This document shows positions 50,614 to 59,981 of a stretch of 64,000 nucleotides of DNA, piece by piece. A program made the position numbers and the translations under genes. A model generated the notes under the pieces. It saw nothing but the letters and a program-made list of their open reading frames with translations. It made no database searches and was not told where the DNA came from. Every line of letters starts with the position of its first letter. The stretch's first letter is position 1. Origin of the DNA: CAYWEM01 sp964457225 (GTDB taxonomy: Bacteria; Acidobacteriota; Aminicenantia; UBA2199); NCBI GenBank assembly GCA_964457225.1, contig CAYWEM010000001.1:62001-126000 (forward strand), in the 5' to 3' direction.

Positions 50614-51681
50614 ATGACAGCAAACAGATGCTGGACCTCGTTTTTCGTCATCCTGGTTCTTTTCAGCCCGGCCTGCGGCAAAAAAGGCCCCCTGGTACTG
50701 GAAAAGCCGGTTCTGCCCCCGGCCGTGGAAAAAGTAGAATTGCATCAGCTCGGCGAACAGCTGGTTGTTTCCTGGCGTTTTCCCCTCACCCTGAGCGATG
50801 GAAGCAGCACCTGGCTCAAGCAAAACCTGCAGCGGCTTGACCTGTTTTACAGCGAGCACGACCTGCCGGCGCAGAAATTGGCCCGCAGAGCCAATCTGCT
50901 GGGCCGCTTTTCGCCGCAGCAGCTTGAAGCCCGTCAGGACGGATCCTACCAGGCCGTTTTTCCCCTGAAGGGAAAAAAACTTTCCGGACAGCGCCATGCC
51001 GTGGTCATCCAGTACCGGTACGACCGGTTCAACTCTCCACCAAGCAACGTCGTTTACATGATCAGCCAGGCTCCGCCGGAGGCGGTCACCGGGCTCAAAG
51101 TTGAAGCCGGACGGCGCAGCCTGATCCTTTCCTGGGAAAAACCGGAAAAAGACACCTCCGGGCGGCCGCTGGAAGTCCTCAGCGGATTCAAGGTCTACCG
51201 CAGGTATTCAGCCGGACCCGGGCGGGAAGAAAGGGATTTCCTGCCCCAGGTTGAAAAGCCACTGCTGGCAGATTCCTTTATCGACAAGAACGTCCGGAAT
51301 CCGGGCGAATACCAGTATTTCGTCACCGCCCTGAGAGGATCACAGGTCGAAAGCTCACCTTCCCAGGTTATCAGCTTCACCCTGGAAAGCGGTTTCCCCC
51401 CGGATCCGCCGGCCAACCTGGTCATATTCCAGGCCTCGGACCACCTGTTCCTCAACTGGCGGGCCCTGCCCGAAAGCAGTTTTTCCCATTACCGGGTCTA
51501 CCGCCGCCGCTCGGCGGCTGATCAATTCGAGTTGCTGGCGGACCAGGTGAGGGAGAATCTCTACCGTGACCGCAGTGTCAGGCCGGGCCAGAGTTTTGAA
51601 TACGCCCTGAGTGCGGTTGACGAAAACGGCAATGAAAGCGAATTGAGTTCCGCGGTCAGAGAGACCTTCCGCTCCGACTGA
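50614..51681 (+). CDS. Lipoprotein with fibronectin type III domains
   Basis: 355 residues. Signal peptide with lipobox FFVILVLFSPACGKKGP (Cys near 21), then tandem FnIII-like domains: about 50-160, 170-260 (VTGLKVEAGRRSLILSWEKP) and 265-350 (PPANLVIFQASDHLFLNWRA). A KKGPL motif after the lipobox recalls small lipoproteins such as LptM. The ATG at 50614 was chosen over a TTG at 50602 because it has GAGAGG upstream and begins the leader. Envelope protein of unknown role, cotranscribed with hslVU. Confidence 0.8.
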   Translation: MTANRCWTSFFVILVLFSPACGKKGPLVLEKPVLPPAVEKVELHQLGEQLVVSWRFPLTLSDGSSTWLKQNLQRLDLFYSEHDLPAQKLARRANLLGRFSPQQLEARQDGSYQAVFPLKGKKLSGQRHAVVIQYRYDRFNSPPSNVVYMISQAPPEAVTGLKVEAGRRSLILSWEKPEKDTSGRPLEVLSGFKVYRRYSAGPGREERDFLPQVEKPLLADSFIDKNVRNPGEYQYFVTALRGSQVESSPSQVISFTLESGFPPDPPANLVIFQASDHLFLNWRALPESSFSHYRVYRRRSAADQFELLADQVRENLYRDRSVRPGQSFEYALSAVDENGNESELSSAVRETFRSD

Positions 51682-52826
51682 TGTCCCCCTCAGCGCGCGT
51701 CGCCCTGGTCCGCTGTCCCGATTACCAGCCTGAAAAAGTCGAAGCGGCCATGGTCCGCGGGCTTGACCTGCTCGGCGGGGCAGCTCATTTTTTTCGAAGA
51801 AACGATAAACTGCTGTTGAAACCAAACCTGCTTTCCGCCGCGCCCCCGGAAAAAGCCGTAACCACCCACCCGGCCGTGTTCGCCGCGCTGGGACGCCTGG
51901 CCCTGGATCAAGGCTGTCGCTTGAGTTACGGGGATTCACCGGCCCGCTACAGTCAAAGCGCGGCCGCGGAGAAGAGCGGCATCGCAGCCGAGGCCAGGCG
52001 CCTGCAGATTCCGGCCGCCGACTTCAGCCGCCCGGTAACCCTGGCCAATCCCGGGGGCCTGCTGCTCAAACAGCTGACCCTGGCTGCGGCGGTCCTGGAA
52101 AACGACTCGCTGATAAACATCTGCAAACTGAAAACCCATGCCTTCACCCGCATCACCGGCGCGGTGAAAAACCTGCTCGGCTGCGTCCCCGGCCTGCTCA
52201 AGGCCGACTGGCACGTGCGCATGCCCCGCATCGAGCATTTCGGAGCCGGGCTGGTTGACCTGGCGGTCCGCCTCAAGCCCAGACTCCACGTCATGGACGG
52301 CATCCTGGCCATGGAAGGCAACGGCCCTTCCGGGGGCAGTCCCAGGCAAATGGGCGTCCTGCTGTTGTCTACGGACCCCCTGGCTTTGGACAGTGTTTTC
52401 TGCCGCCTGATCGGTTTGAACCCGGAGTTCGTGCCGACCATGAAACCGGGGCTGGCCGCCGGCCTGGGCACTTACCTGCCGGAGGAAATCGAAGTGCTGG
52501 GCGATCCCCCGGATGAACTGCGGGCCGACGATTTCCTGGTGGTGCGCCGACCGGCGGAGAGGGCCATTCAAAGTCATTTTATGCCTTCCTTCCTGCAGGC
52601 CCTGCTTTCACCCCGCCCCCTGATCGATCAAAACGCCTGCACGCGTTGCGGCGTCTGCGTTTCGGCCTGCCCGGTTGAACCCAGGGCCCTTTTCCGCGAC
52701 CTGCCGGACCAGTTGCCGCAATTCTCCTCAAGACACTGCATACGCTGTTACTGTTGCCAGGAGAATTGTCCGGAAGGAGCGATTTCAGTCTACCGGCCCC
52801 TGCTGGCCCGGCTGATTCACCGCTAG
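51681..52826 (+). CDS. DUF362 protein with two 4Fe-4S clusters
   Basis: 381 residues. The DUF362 core (1-300) has KLLLKPNLLSAAPPEKAVTTHP, LINICKLKTHAFTRITGAVKNLLG and DGILAMEGNGPSGGSPRQMG. A ferredoxin domain follows (ACTRCGVCVSACPVEPRAL and CIRCYCCQENCPEGAIS), eight cysteines for two clusters. Role in electron transfer or metal-cluster handling is not established. The ATG overlaps the lipoprotein stop by one base. Its end overlaps lhgO convergently by 4 bases. Confidence 0.88.
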   Translation: MSPSARVALVRCPDYQPEKVEAAMVRGLDLLGGAAHFFRRNDKLLLKPNLLSAAPPEKAVTTHPAVFAALGRLALDQGCRLSYGDSPARYSQSAAAEKSGIAAEARRLQIPAADFSRPVTLANPGGLLLKQLTLAAAVLENDSLINICKLKTHAFTRITGAVKNLLGCVPGLLKADWHVRMPRIEHFGAGLVDLAVRLKPRLHVMDGILAMEGNGPSGGSPRQMGVLLLSTDPLALDSVFCRLIGLNPEFVPTMKPGLAAGLGTYLPEEIEVLGDPPDELRADDFLVVRRPAERAIQSHFMPSFLQALLSPRPLIDQNACTRCGVCVSACPVEPRALFRDLPDQLPQFSSRHCIRCYCCQENCPEGAISVYRPLLARLIHR

Positions 52827-54031
52827 GAAAAAGATTCCAGGGCTTGGGCGGCAATGCTGGCCCCGATGCTCAGGGAAGCGGTTGCCGCCGGTGACGGAGC
52901 GTTCAGAACGTGAACCTGCCGCTCGGCCTGCCTGATGCGGAAATCATCGACCAGGAAACCGTCTTTCTCCAGGGCCTGGGCCCGCACGCCGGCTCCGCCC
53001 GCTTCCAGGTCGGCCGAGCCCACCTCGGGCAGCATTCTCTGCAAAGCCTTGACAAAAGCCCTTTTGCTGAATGAACGGCGGAATTCGCCCAGCCCGGTAT
53101 ACCAGAATTTCAGCGCCATGCGCCAGAAACCCGGGTAAACGGTGAAATCCCAGGTATCCCGCGGGGAAAAGGACAGCTTCGAGTAACCCTCGCGCTTGAA
53201 GGCCAGCACGGCGTTCGGCCCGGCTTCCACCCCGCCCCTGATCATGCGGGTGAAATGCACGCCCAAAAAGGGAAAACGGGGATCAGGCACCGGGTAAACC
53301 AGGTGCTTGACCAGGTGTTCGCTTGAGCGGCGGAAATTGTAGTATTCACCTCTGAAGGGAATGATGCGCAATCCCGGGTCGACTCCGCAGAGCCGGGCGA
53401 CACGGTCGGACTGCAGTCCGGCGCAATTGACCAGGTTGGCTGACCTGATTTCTCCGGCCGTGGTGGTCAGGATGAAATCGCGGCCTTCACGCTCGACTTT
53501 CAGCAGTCGTGATTTCAGGAATATTTCCCCGCCCAGGGACTGTACTTCGCGGGCATAGGCTTCGCTGACCAGGGCGAAATCGATGATCCCGGTCTGGGGT
53601 ACCAGCAGGGCTTCCAGGCAGCGAACCCGGGGCTCGCGTTCAGCCAGGGCCTCGGGACCGAGACGCTGCAGTCCCTGGAGGCCGTTGGCCCGGCCGCGTT
53701 CTTCCAGGGCCCGCAGGCGCGGAATTTCTTCCGGGCTGACCGCCAACACGACCTTGCCGCAGATATCAAAGGGAATTTCTCTTTCCCGGCAGAATTCAAT
53801 CAGCTGCAACCTGCCCTGGACACAGTTTTCAGCCTTCAGCGAACCCGGCTTGTAGTAGAGCCCGGAATGAATCACCCCGCTGTTGCGCCCGGTCTGGTGT
53901 GAAGCCAGGCGGTCTTCAGCCTCAATCACGGCGATGGAGCGACGACCGGCCCGGGCCAGGGCCAGGGCGGTGGCCAGTCCGACTATGCCGCCCCCGATAA
54001 CCACGATGTCCTTTTTTTTTCCTGAATTCAC
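52823..54031 (-). CDS. lhgO: FAD-dependent L-2-hydroxyglutarate oxidase-like protein
   Basis: 402 residues, GTG start with AGGAG upstream. N-terminal dinucleotide fold DIVVIGGGIVGLATALALARAG, then HQTGRNSGVIHSGLYYKPGSLKA, the DAO/LhgO-typical region, and GPNAVLAFKREGY. Oxidises L-2-hydroxyglutarate to 2-oxoglutarate, passing electrons to the membrane. Length is family-typical. First gene of its strand group, 76 bases before the cupin. Confidence 0.87.
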   Translation of the reverse strand: MNSGKKKDIVVIGGGIVGLATALALARAGRRSIAVIEAEDRLASHQTGRNSGVIHSGLYYKPGSLKAENCVQGRLQLIEFCREREIPFDICGKVVLAVSPEEIPRLRALEERGRANGLQGLQRLGPEALAEREPRVRCLEALLVPQTGIIDFALVSEAYAREVQSLGGEIFLKSRLLKVEREGRDFILTTTAGEIRSANLVNCAGLQSDRVARLCGVDPGLRIIPFRGEYYNFRRSSEHLVKHLVYPVPDPRFPFLGVHFTRMIRGGVEAGPNAVLAFKREGYSKLSFSPRDTWDFTVYPGFWRMALKFWYTGLGEFRRSFSKRAFVKALQRMLPEVGSADLEAGGAGVRAQALEKDGFLVDDFRIRQAERQVHVLNAPSPAATASLSIGASIAAQALESFS

Positions 54032-54107
54032 CGGGATCTCCTGGAAACCGGCACTGGAATCCGCCGGTTAAAGGGCATCCTAACACAGCCCCGGGCCGCC
54101 GGTCAAC

Positions 54108-54419
54108 TCAACTGGATTTTAGCATGGTCAGCATCATCTTGAAGGGGCCCAGGGCGCGCAAGGCATGGGGCAGGCCGGGGGGCATCAGCAGGGAGTCCCC
54201 GGCGGCGAGTTGGAGTTTATCCTCGCCCAGGCTGACCTCAGCCCTGCCCTCCAACATGAAGACCAGGGCCTGGAAAGGCGCGGTATGAGTGCTCACTTCC
54301 TGGCCGTCTGCGAAAGCGAACAGGGTCACCGTGCCGCCCTGGTCCTTGGCGATGATCCTGCTGACGATAGTTCCTTCCTGGTAAGCGATCAGTTCAACCG
54401 GTTTCAGTATTTCCGCCAT
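54108..54419 (-). CDS. Small cupin-domain protein
   Basis: 103 residues in a single beta barrel: ISRIIAKDQGG region, HTAPFQALVFMLEGRAEVSLGEDKL, and DSLLMPPGLPHALRALGPF, the two cupin motifs, with metal-binding His in HTAP and LPHAL. Ligand unknown. The ATG at 54419 follows AAGGAGAAC; an upstream in-frame extension runs into the Fe-S gene and is unrelated. Confidence 0.83.
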   Translation of the reverse strand: MAEILKPVELIAYQEGTIVSRIIAKDQGGTVTLFAFADGQEVSTHTAPFQALVFMLEGRAEVSLGEDKLQLAAGDSLLMPPGLPHALRALGPFKMMLTMLKSS

Positions 54420-54430
54420 TTTGTTCTCCT

Positions 54431-55255
54431 TTATTTTTCCTTTCCGGAAATTTCGATGACTATGCGACGCAGGGGCAGGTTCACCCCGGCCCGCTCCAGC
54501 GCTTCCCGGGCGATCCGCAGGGTACCGCTGCAGCATGGTACTTCCATCTGGATCACGGTCAGGCTTGCGATTTCCTGGGTACGGAAGATCTCGGCCAGCT
54601 TGGTGATGTAATCCTCGACATCATGATCGAGTTTCGGGCACAGTATCAGCGGGACCCGGCCCAGCAGGTAGCGCTGGTGAAAATCGGGGCAGGCGACCGG
54701 CACGCAGTCGGCGGCCAGCAACAGGTGGGCGCCGCGCAGGAAAGGAGCCTGGGGATTCAGCAGGCGCAGCTGCAGCGGCCAGGTGTTCAGGGCCGAAGCA
54801 CCGGCGGCCGGCCCCGTCCCCTTTTCATTGAGCAGGCGGCCGGCCGATCCGGGGCAGGAACCAGCCGGCTTGCACCCGCTTCCGGACAACGGAGCCCGGC
54901 TTCTATATTCCGGTTGCAGGCCGTTTTCAGCCAGCCAGGCCCGGGCTGTTTCCAGGTCGGCCGTTTGCCCGTGTTCCTCCAGGTGCCGGAGATGATCGGC
55001 CACGGCCTGGGCGCCCTGCCCGGCTATATTGGCGATCACCAGCCTTTCGTCATAGGCTTCAGCATCCCTTTCAACCACCTTGAGCGCCCCGGTCGGGCAC
55101 TCGCCCACGCAGGCTCCGAGCCCGTCGCAGAGTATATCACCGACCAGCCTGGCCTTGCCGTCGACAATGCGCAGGGCCCCCTCGGGACAGCCGGGAATGC
55201 AGAGCCCGCAGCCGTCGCAGAGATCTTCGTTGATTTCAATAATCGCTCTTTTCAC
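54431..55255 (-). CDS. Ferredoxin-type 4Fe-4S protein
   Basis: 274 residues, GTG start with AGGAGG upstream. Two clusters at the N-terminus: LCDGCGLCIPGCPEGALRI and LCDGLGACVGECPTGALKV (about 12-60). The middle has GSGCKPAGSCPGSAG, and the C-terminus QMEVPCCSGTLRIAREALE with a CC pair. Such proteins accompany cupin and TetR genes in anaerobes, but the partner is unknown. Overlaps tetR by 4 bases. Confidence 0.8.
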   Translation of the reverse strand: MKRAIIEINEDLCDGCGLCIPGCPEGALRIVDGKARLVGDILCDGLGACVGECPTGALKVVERDAEAYDERLVIANIAGQGAQAVADHLRHLEEHGQTADLETARAWLAENGLQPEYRSRAPLSGSGCKPAGSCPGSAGRLLNEKGTGPAAGASALNTWPLQLRLLNPQAPFLRGAHLLLAADCVPVACPDFHQRYLLGRVPLILCPKLDHDVEDYITKLAEIFRTQEIASLTVIQMEVPCCSGTLRIAREALERAGVNLPLRRIVIEISGKEK

Positions 55256-55878
55256 TGTTTTCCTCCTGTTTGATCGTTTTTTAAGGTTATCAGTTCCTTA
55301 ATTGAAAGCCATAGTTCCCGGCCGGACTCTTCCAGGTCAAAGGATCGGCCGTGCAGTCGCCACTGGCCGACCAGCAGGCGCAGGGCCCCCATGATCACCA
55401 TGAACAGGTGGCCGGGCGGCACCCGGGGGGTGATACTGCCCGCGGCCTGGCCCGCGGCCAGTATTTCCTCCAACTGGCGGCGATGGCCGGAAATGATCCG
55501 CCTGACCCGTTGGGCCAGTTCGGCATCGGCCTTGAACAGTTCCTCGGAAAACATCACCTCGGTTACCAGGCGGTCGGAAGCGAACAGGCGGCAGCGATCG
55601 AGAAAGAAAGCCGCCACCCGCTCCGGGGCGTTTTGCCCGCCGACTCCGATACGATCCAGGAACTCGCCTGAACTTTGCTCAAAGCGCTCGGCCAGGGCGC
55701 TGAAAATCCGGCCCTTGCTGGGGAAATGGCGGTAAAAGGCGGCCTCGCTGAAACCGAGCCGTTCACTGAGATGCCTGATGGTCAGGGCCTCGATGCCGTT
55801 ACTGCTGATGAGATCCAGGGCGGCGCCGATGATCTCTACCTGCCTGGCGCTCAGTTCCTTTTTTACCCGCTCTGCCAT
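55252..55878 (-). CDS. TetR/AcrR-family transcriptional regulator
   Basis: 208 residues. N-terminal HTH: SARQVEIIGAALDLISSNGI, then ALTIRHLSERLGFSEAAFYRHFPSKGRI. C-terminal ligand domain about 60-200. Controls the Fe-S gene and cupin downstream and probably itself, because a strong palindrome (55892-55911) lies directly before its ribosome site. The symporter gene diverges from it. Ligand unknown. Confidence 0.88.
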   Translation of the reverse strand: MAERVKKELSARQVEIIGAALDLISSNGIEALTIRHLSERLGFSEAAFYRHFPSKGRIFSALAERFEQSSGEFLDRIGVGGQNAPERVAAFFLDRCRLFASDRLVTEVMFSEELFKADAELAQRVRRIISGHRRQLEEILAAGQAAGSITPRVPPGHLFMVIMGALRLLVGQWRLHGRSFDLEESGRELWLSIKELITLKNDQTGGKQ

Positions 55879-55891
55879 GTTCGGCCTCCAC

Positions 55892-55911
55892 GTTAGTTAA
55901 CGTTTACTTAC
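55892..55911. promoter_or_regulatory. TetR-type operator palindrome
   Basis: GTTAGTTAACGTTTACTTAC is symmetric at 16 of 20 positions and lies 14 bases before the tetR ATG, toward the divergent symporter. Size and symmetry fit a TetR dimer site. Confidence 0.7.
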
Positions 55912-56034
55912 ATTGCAATTATAGCGGCGATCAGCCGATTTGTCAACCAGGCTGTTTGAAAAAAACAGTCGGATTTGTTAATTCTGTTTCATGCACTCAA
56001 GCGGAAAAGGGGCAAACACAGCCGGGGGCCGATC

Positions 56035-57606
56035 TTGAATCCGCTCGACTGGCTGGTTCTGGGCGTGACTATCGGCCTGGTCATCCTGATGGGCTACCGC
56101 ATCGGCAAGCGCCAGGCCAGTGAAATCGATTATTTCCTGGGCGGCCGGCGCATCCGCGGCTGGCAGATCGGGTTGTCCCTGCTGGCCAACCAGGTCAGCG
56201 CCATCAGCCTGGTCGGGGCTCCGGCCTTCATCGCCCTGCGCAGCGGCGGCGGCCTGCGCTGGCTGCAGTACGAAATGGCCGTGCCCCTGGCCATGGCCGC
56301 CATCATCCTGCTTCTGCTTCCCCTTTACCTGCGCTCCCGTTCCATCACCATTTACCATTACCTGGAGGAACGTTTCGGCCCGCGACTGCGCCTGCTGGTC
56401 AGCCTGGTCTTCCTGGCCGGACGCTCCCTGGGTTCCGGGGTGGCCCTGCTGGCCACCTCCTATGTCACGGCGGTCTGTCTTGACGTTTCACTGGACAGCG
56501 CCCTGCTGGCCATCGCCCTGGTCACATTGATCTACACCACCATGGGCGGCATCAGCGCCGACATTTTCACCGATATAGTCCAGCTGTTCATTCTCTGGTT
56601 CTCGGCCCTGGTCTGCGTGGCCATCCTGCTCATCCTGCTCGGCGGTCCGCCCGCGGCCGGGGAAGCAGTTGATCCGGCCCGACAGGCCGTGCTGGTCTTC
56701 GGAACCGCTTCCGATTTCTCCTTCTGGCCGATGCTGCTGGGCGGTTTCTTCCTCTATCTCTCCTACTACGGCTGTGACCAGAGCCAGGCCCAGCGCCTGC
56801 TGAGTACCGCCGACCGTTCCCAGGCCCGGCGGGCACTCCTGATCAACGGTTTGCTGCGCTTTCCCCTGGTGGCCAGTTACTGCCTGATCGGCTACCTGCT
56901 GATTCCTTTCCTGGCCGCCCGTCCCGATTTCGCGGCCCTGGTCTCCGATCTGCCGCCGGACTACCTGATGCCCCATTTCTTTCGTTCTTTCGTGCCGACC
57001 GGCCTGCTGGGCCTGGTGGTGGCCGGCATCTTCGCCGCATCCCTCTCCAGCCTGGATTCCGCTCTCAATTCCCTGTCAGCCTCCAGTTGGAACGACATTC
57101 TGCTCAAACTCAAGCCGGCCTGGAGCAGTTTGCCCGATCGCCGCAAGGTCTTGATCTCGAGGACCATGACCGTCTGCTGGGGCGGCCTGGCCCTGGGCTT
57201 TGCCTTTTACTTGTCCGGCTCCGGCACCACGGTGATCGAAACAGTCAACAAAATAGGATCCGCATTTTACGGCCCGGTGGCCGCGGTTTTCGCCGCCGGG
57301 GCCCTGCTGCCGCGCAGCAGGGAGCGGGACGCCCTGCTGGGCCTGGCGGCCGGATTCACCGGCAATCTCTACCTATGGTTGTTCCAGGCGGAAAGCGTCT
57401 CCTGGCTGTGGTGGAACCTGTCCGGCTTCGGCCTGACTTTTCTGCTGGCCTTCCTGCCGGGACTGCTGAGGACCGGAAAGAAAGCTCCGCTCCTGCAACG
57501 TCCGCAACCGGCCGGCGGCGACCTCCGGGCGGTTTCAGTCCTGCTGGGCTGGTTCCTGTTCATCCTGCTGTTTCTGACCGGCCTGCATTTCCTGCTGGGC
57601 GCTTGA
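56035..57606 (+). CDS. Sodium:solute symporter (SSS family)
   Basis: 523 residues. Thirteen or so membrane helices; family sequence SEIDYFLGGRRIRGWQIGLSLLANQVSAIS, DIVQLFILWFSALVCV and LVVAGIFAASLSSLDSALNSLSASSWNDIL, the conserved serine-rich sodium site. Transports a small solute such as a carboxylate or sugar; identity unknown. The start at a TTG (56035, NPLDWLVL) fits homologues; a TTG at 55975 would add 20 basic residues. The gap 55912-56034 holds AT-rich sequence only. Confidence 0.9.
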   Translation: MNPLDWLVLGVTIGLVILMGYRIGKRQASEIDYFLGGRRIRGWQIGLSLLANQVSAISLVGAPAFIALRSGGGLRWLQYEMAVPLAMAAIILLLLPLYLRSRSITIYHYLEERFGPRLRLLVSLVFLAGRSLGSGVALLATSYVTAVCLDVSLDSALLAIALVTLIYTTMGGISADIFTDIVQLFILWFSALVCVAILLILLGGPPAAGEAVDPARQAVLVFGTASDFSFWPMLLGGFFLYLSYYGCDQSQAQRLLSTADRSQARRALLINGLLRFPLVASYCLIGYLLIPFLAARPDFAALVSDLPPDYLMPHFFRSFVPTGLLGLVVAGIFAASLSSLDSALNSLSASSWNDILLKLKPAWSSLPDRRKVLISRTMTVCWGGLALGFAFYLSGSGTTVIETVNKIGSAFYGPVAAVFAAGALLPRSRERDALLGLAAGFTGNLYLWLFQAESVSWLWWNLSGFGLTFLLAFLPGLLRTGKKAPLLQRPQPAGGDLRAVSVLLGWFLFILLFLTGLHFLLGA

Positions 57607-57666
57607 TCACGATCGAACCGCAACCCTGCCGTTTCCTTTACAGCCGGGGAGGATTGTGGTAAAAAG

Positions 57667-57675
57667 TGATATAAT
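57667..57675 (+). promoter_or_regulatory. Extended -10 promoter of metG
   Basis: TGATATAAT, an extended -10 with perfect TATAAT (57670-57675). No -35 match is visible. The predicted leader is about 17 nt, containing GAGAGG. Confidence 0.55.
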
Positions 57676-57698
57676 ACAGGCTTTCAGAGAGGCAATCC

Positions 57699-59699
57699 AT
57701 GTCCGTCAAACGCAAGATCCTGGTAACCGCCGCCCTGCCCTACGCCAACGGTGACATCCACCTCGGCCACCTGGTGGAATACCTGCAGACCGATTTCTGG
57801 GTGCGCTTCCAGAAAATGCGCGGCCACGAATGCCTCTACATCTGCGCCGACGACACCCACGGCACCCCGGTCATGGTCAGCGCCCGGGCCCGCGGAATCA
57901 GTCCCGAAGAGCTCATCGCCGAAAAGAATCTCGACCACCGGCGCGATTTCGCCGCTTTTGAAATCGAGTTCGACAACTATTACAGCACTCACAGCCCGGA
58001 AAACCAGGCCCTGGCCGAGGAATTCTTCGCCGCCATGCAGCGCGACGGCCACATCGCAGTCAGGCCGGTCAAGCAGTTTTTCTGCTCCCGGGACCGGATG
58101 TTCCTGCCCGACCGCTTCGTAACCGGGACCTGCCCCCGCTGCCGGGCCGAGGGCCAGTACGGAGATTCCTGCGACAAGTGCGGGGCTGCCTATTCCCCGG
58201 CCGAGCTGGAGAGCCCGGCCTGTTCGATCTGCGGCACTGTCCCGGTGGAGCGCGAGAGTGATCATCTCTTTTTCCGCCTGGAAAACTTCCGCGCCTTCCT
58301 GCAGGAATGGGTCAGCCTGCACACCCCGCGCGAGGTGGCCAACAAGCTCGGAGAGTGGTTCGGCGAGGAACTGCGCGACTGGGATATCTCCCGCGACGCC
58401 CCCTATTTCGGCATCCCGATTCCCGGCTATCCGGACAAGTTTTTCTACGTCTGGCTGGATGCCCCGCTGGGCTATATCTCGTCCACCATGGACTGGGCCC
58501 GGCGCAGTCAGCGCGATTTCCGCGAATTCTGGCATTCCGGGGAAGCCGAGCTCTACCATTTCATCGGCAAGGACATCGTCTACTTTCACACCCTGTTCTG
58601 GCCGGCCATGCTGAAAGCGGCCGGGTATAAGACCCCTGACCAGGTTTTCGTGCACGGTTTTCTGACCATCAACGGCGAGAAGATGAGCAAGTCCAAGGGC
58701 ACCTTCATCAAGGCCGCCACCTATCTTGAACAGCTCGACCCGCTTTACCTCCGTTACTATTACGCCTGCAAGCTCGGCGCCAACCTCGACGACATCGACC
58801 TCAACCTGCAGGACTTCGTCAACAAGGTAAATGCCGAGCTGATCGGCAAGATCTCCAACCTGGCCTCGCGCAGTCTGCAGATGGTCGACCGCGCCGGCGG
58901 CGTGCTGGGCCGCCTGACCCCGGCCGGCCGGGAACTGCTGGCGGCCTCGGGGGAAAAAGCCGGCCAGGTGGCCGAGCTCTACGAGAAACGGGAATTCTCC
59001 AAGGCCCTGGTCGAGATCCGCGGCCTGGCCGAGGCGGCCAACCGCTATTTCGACGAACAGAAGCCCTGGGAAAAGATCAAGGCCGACCCGGAACAGGGCC
59101 TGGCCGTGCTGACCGACGTCATCAACCTCTTCCGCCGGCTGGTGATCATGCTCAAGCCCATTCTGCCCTCCTGGGCCGGCCTGGTGGAAGAAATACTGCG
59201 CGAAAAGCCCTACACCTGGGATTCACTCGGAGAAGAGCTTGAATCCGTCCCGGTCGGTCCCTTCAGGATGCTGGCCGCCAGGATAGAAAAGGAGAAAGTC
59301 AACATGATAATCGAGCAAAGCCAGGAAAAACCGGCCGAACAACAACCGGCCGTGGAACACGAAGCCCTCTGCCCGACCGTCTCCTTCGCTGATTTCCAGA
59401 AAATCGACCTGCGGGTAGCCCGGGTGCTGGAAGCGGAGATCATCCCCGAGGCCGACAAACTGCTTCGCCTGAAAGTGGACATCGGCCTGGAGACCCGCTC
59501 GATCATCGCCGGCATCAGGCAGGCCTACAAAGCGGAAGACCTGGTCGGCAAACTCATCGTAGTGGCGGCCAACCTGGAGCCGCGGAAGATGAAGTTCGGC
59601 CTCTCCGAAGGCATGCTGCTGGCCGCCGGCCCCGGCGGAGCCGAGGTCTTCGTGCTGAGCCCGGACAGCGGCGCCCGGCCCGGCCAGCGCATCCATTAA
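57699..59699 (+). CDS. metG: Methionyl-tRNA synthetase with C-terminal tRNA-binding domain
   Basis: 666 residues. HIGH motif as HLGH (residues 21-24) in NGDIHLGHLVEYLQ; two zinc knuckles CPRCRAEG / CDKCG and CSICG; KMSKS in NGEKMSKSKGTFIKAA. Anticodon region about 370-530. The C-terminal 110 residues (FQKIDLRVARVLEAEIIPEA) are the OB-fold tRBD for dimerisation and tRNA binding. Charges initiator and elongator tRNA. RBS GAGAGG. Confidence 0.97.
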   Translation: MSVKRKILVTAALPYANGDIHLGHLVEYLQTDFWVRFQKMRGHECLYICADDTHGTPVMVSARARGISPEELIAEKNLDHRRDFAAFEIEFDNYYSTHSPENQALAEEFFAAMQRDGHIAVRPVKQFFCSRDRMFLPDRFVTGTCPRCRAEGQYGDSCDKCGAAYSPAELESPACSICGTVPVERESDHLFFRLENFRAFLQEWVSLHTPREVANKLGEWFGEELRDWDISRDAPYFGIPIPGYPDKFFYVWLDAPLGYISSTMDWARRSQRDFREFWHSGEAELYHFIGKDIVYFHTLFWPAMLKAAGYKTPDQVFVHGFLTINGEKMSKSKGTFIKAATYLEQLDPLYLRYYYACKLGANLDDIDLNLQDFVNKVNAELIGKISNLASRSLQMVDRAGGVLGRLTPAGRELLAASGEKAGQVAELYEKREFSKALVEIRGLAEAANRYFDEQKPWEKIKADPEQGLAVLTDVINLFRRLVIMLKPILPSWAGLVEEILREKPYTWDSLGEELESVPVGPFRMLAARIEKEKVNMIIEQSQEKPAEQQPAVEHEALCPTVSFADFQKIDLRVARVLEAEIIPEADKLLRLKVDIGLETRSIIAGIRQAYKAEDLVGKLIVVAANLEPRKMKFGLSEGMLLAAGPGGAEVFVLSPDSGARPGQRIH

Positions 59700-59701
59700 C
59701 A

Positions 59702-59840
59702 GCCATCGGTGCCGTATCTTGCATTATCACATTTTCAACCGACCATAGCGGCGGATTTACTGTCCCAGGGGCCATCGGTGCCGTATCTTGCATTATCACA
59801 TTTTCAAGCGACCATAGCGGCGGATTTACTGTCCCAAGGG
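59702..59840 (+). repeat. Tandem 69-bp repeat, two units
   Basis: Unit 1 at 59702-59770 and unit 2 at 59771-59839. Each begins GCCATCGGTGCCGTATCTTG and ends TTTACTGTCCCA plus a G run; they differ by about two bases. Directly after the metG stop. Confidence 0.93.
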
Positions 59841-59891
59841 TAAACGAGGGTTGCCGCGGGGCCCGGTCCTTCAGAAAATACATATCTTCAA
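59771..59891 (+). repeat. 121-bp dispersed repeat, copy A
   Basis: Unit 2 of the tandem together with the following 51 bases is repeated with no visible difference at 61715-61835. The gap 59700-59978 holds only these repeats, a T-rich stretch and the ribosome site of the next gene. Confidence 0.92.
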
Positions 59892-59981
59892 GCACCCTCC
59901 CCCGCCCAACCCCCTGGCTTTTCTTTTTTTTCTGGTTTTTGTAATAATCATAACCAGCAGAGTCAAAAAAAGGAGGTTATG

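Noticed and set aside
49711..50997. 428-codon open frame on the minus strand opposite hslU
   Set aside because: It lies entirely antisense to hslU and its downstream gene; codon pattern is the mirror of a high-GC gene, and no family motif is visible.
59702..59840. Possible CRISPR array
   Set aside because: Two nearly identical adjacent units without unique spacers and no cas genes; a tandem duplication.
59554..59895. Minus-strand frame containing a repeated peptide (GTVNPPLWS...)
   Set aside because: The repetition is the translation of the 69-bp DNA repeats and the frame runs into metG antisense; not a gene.
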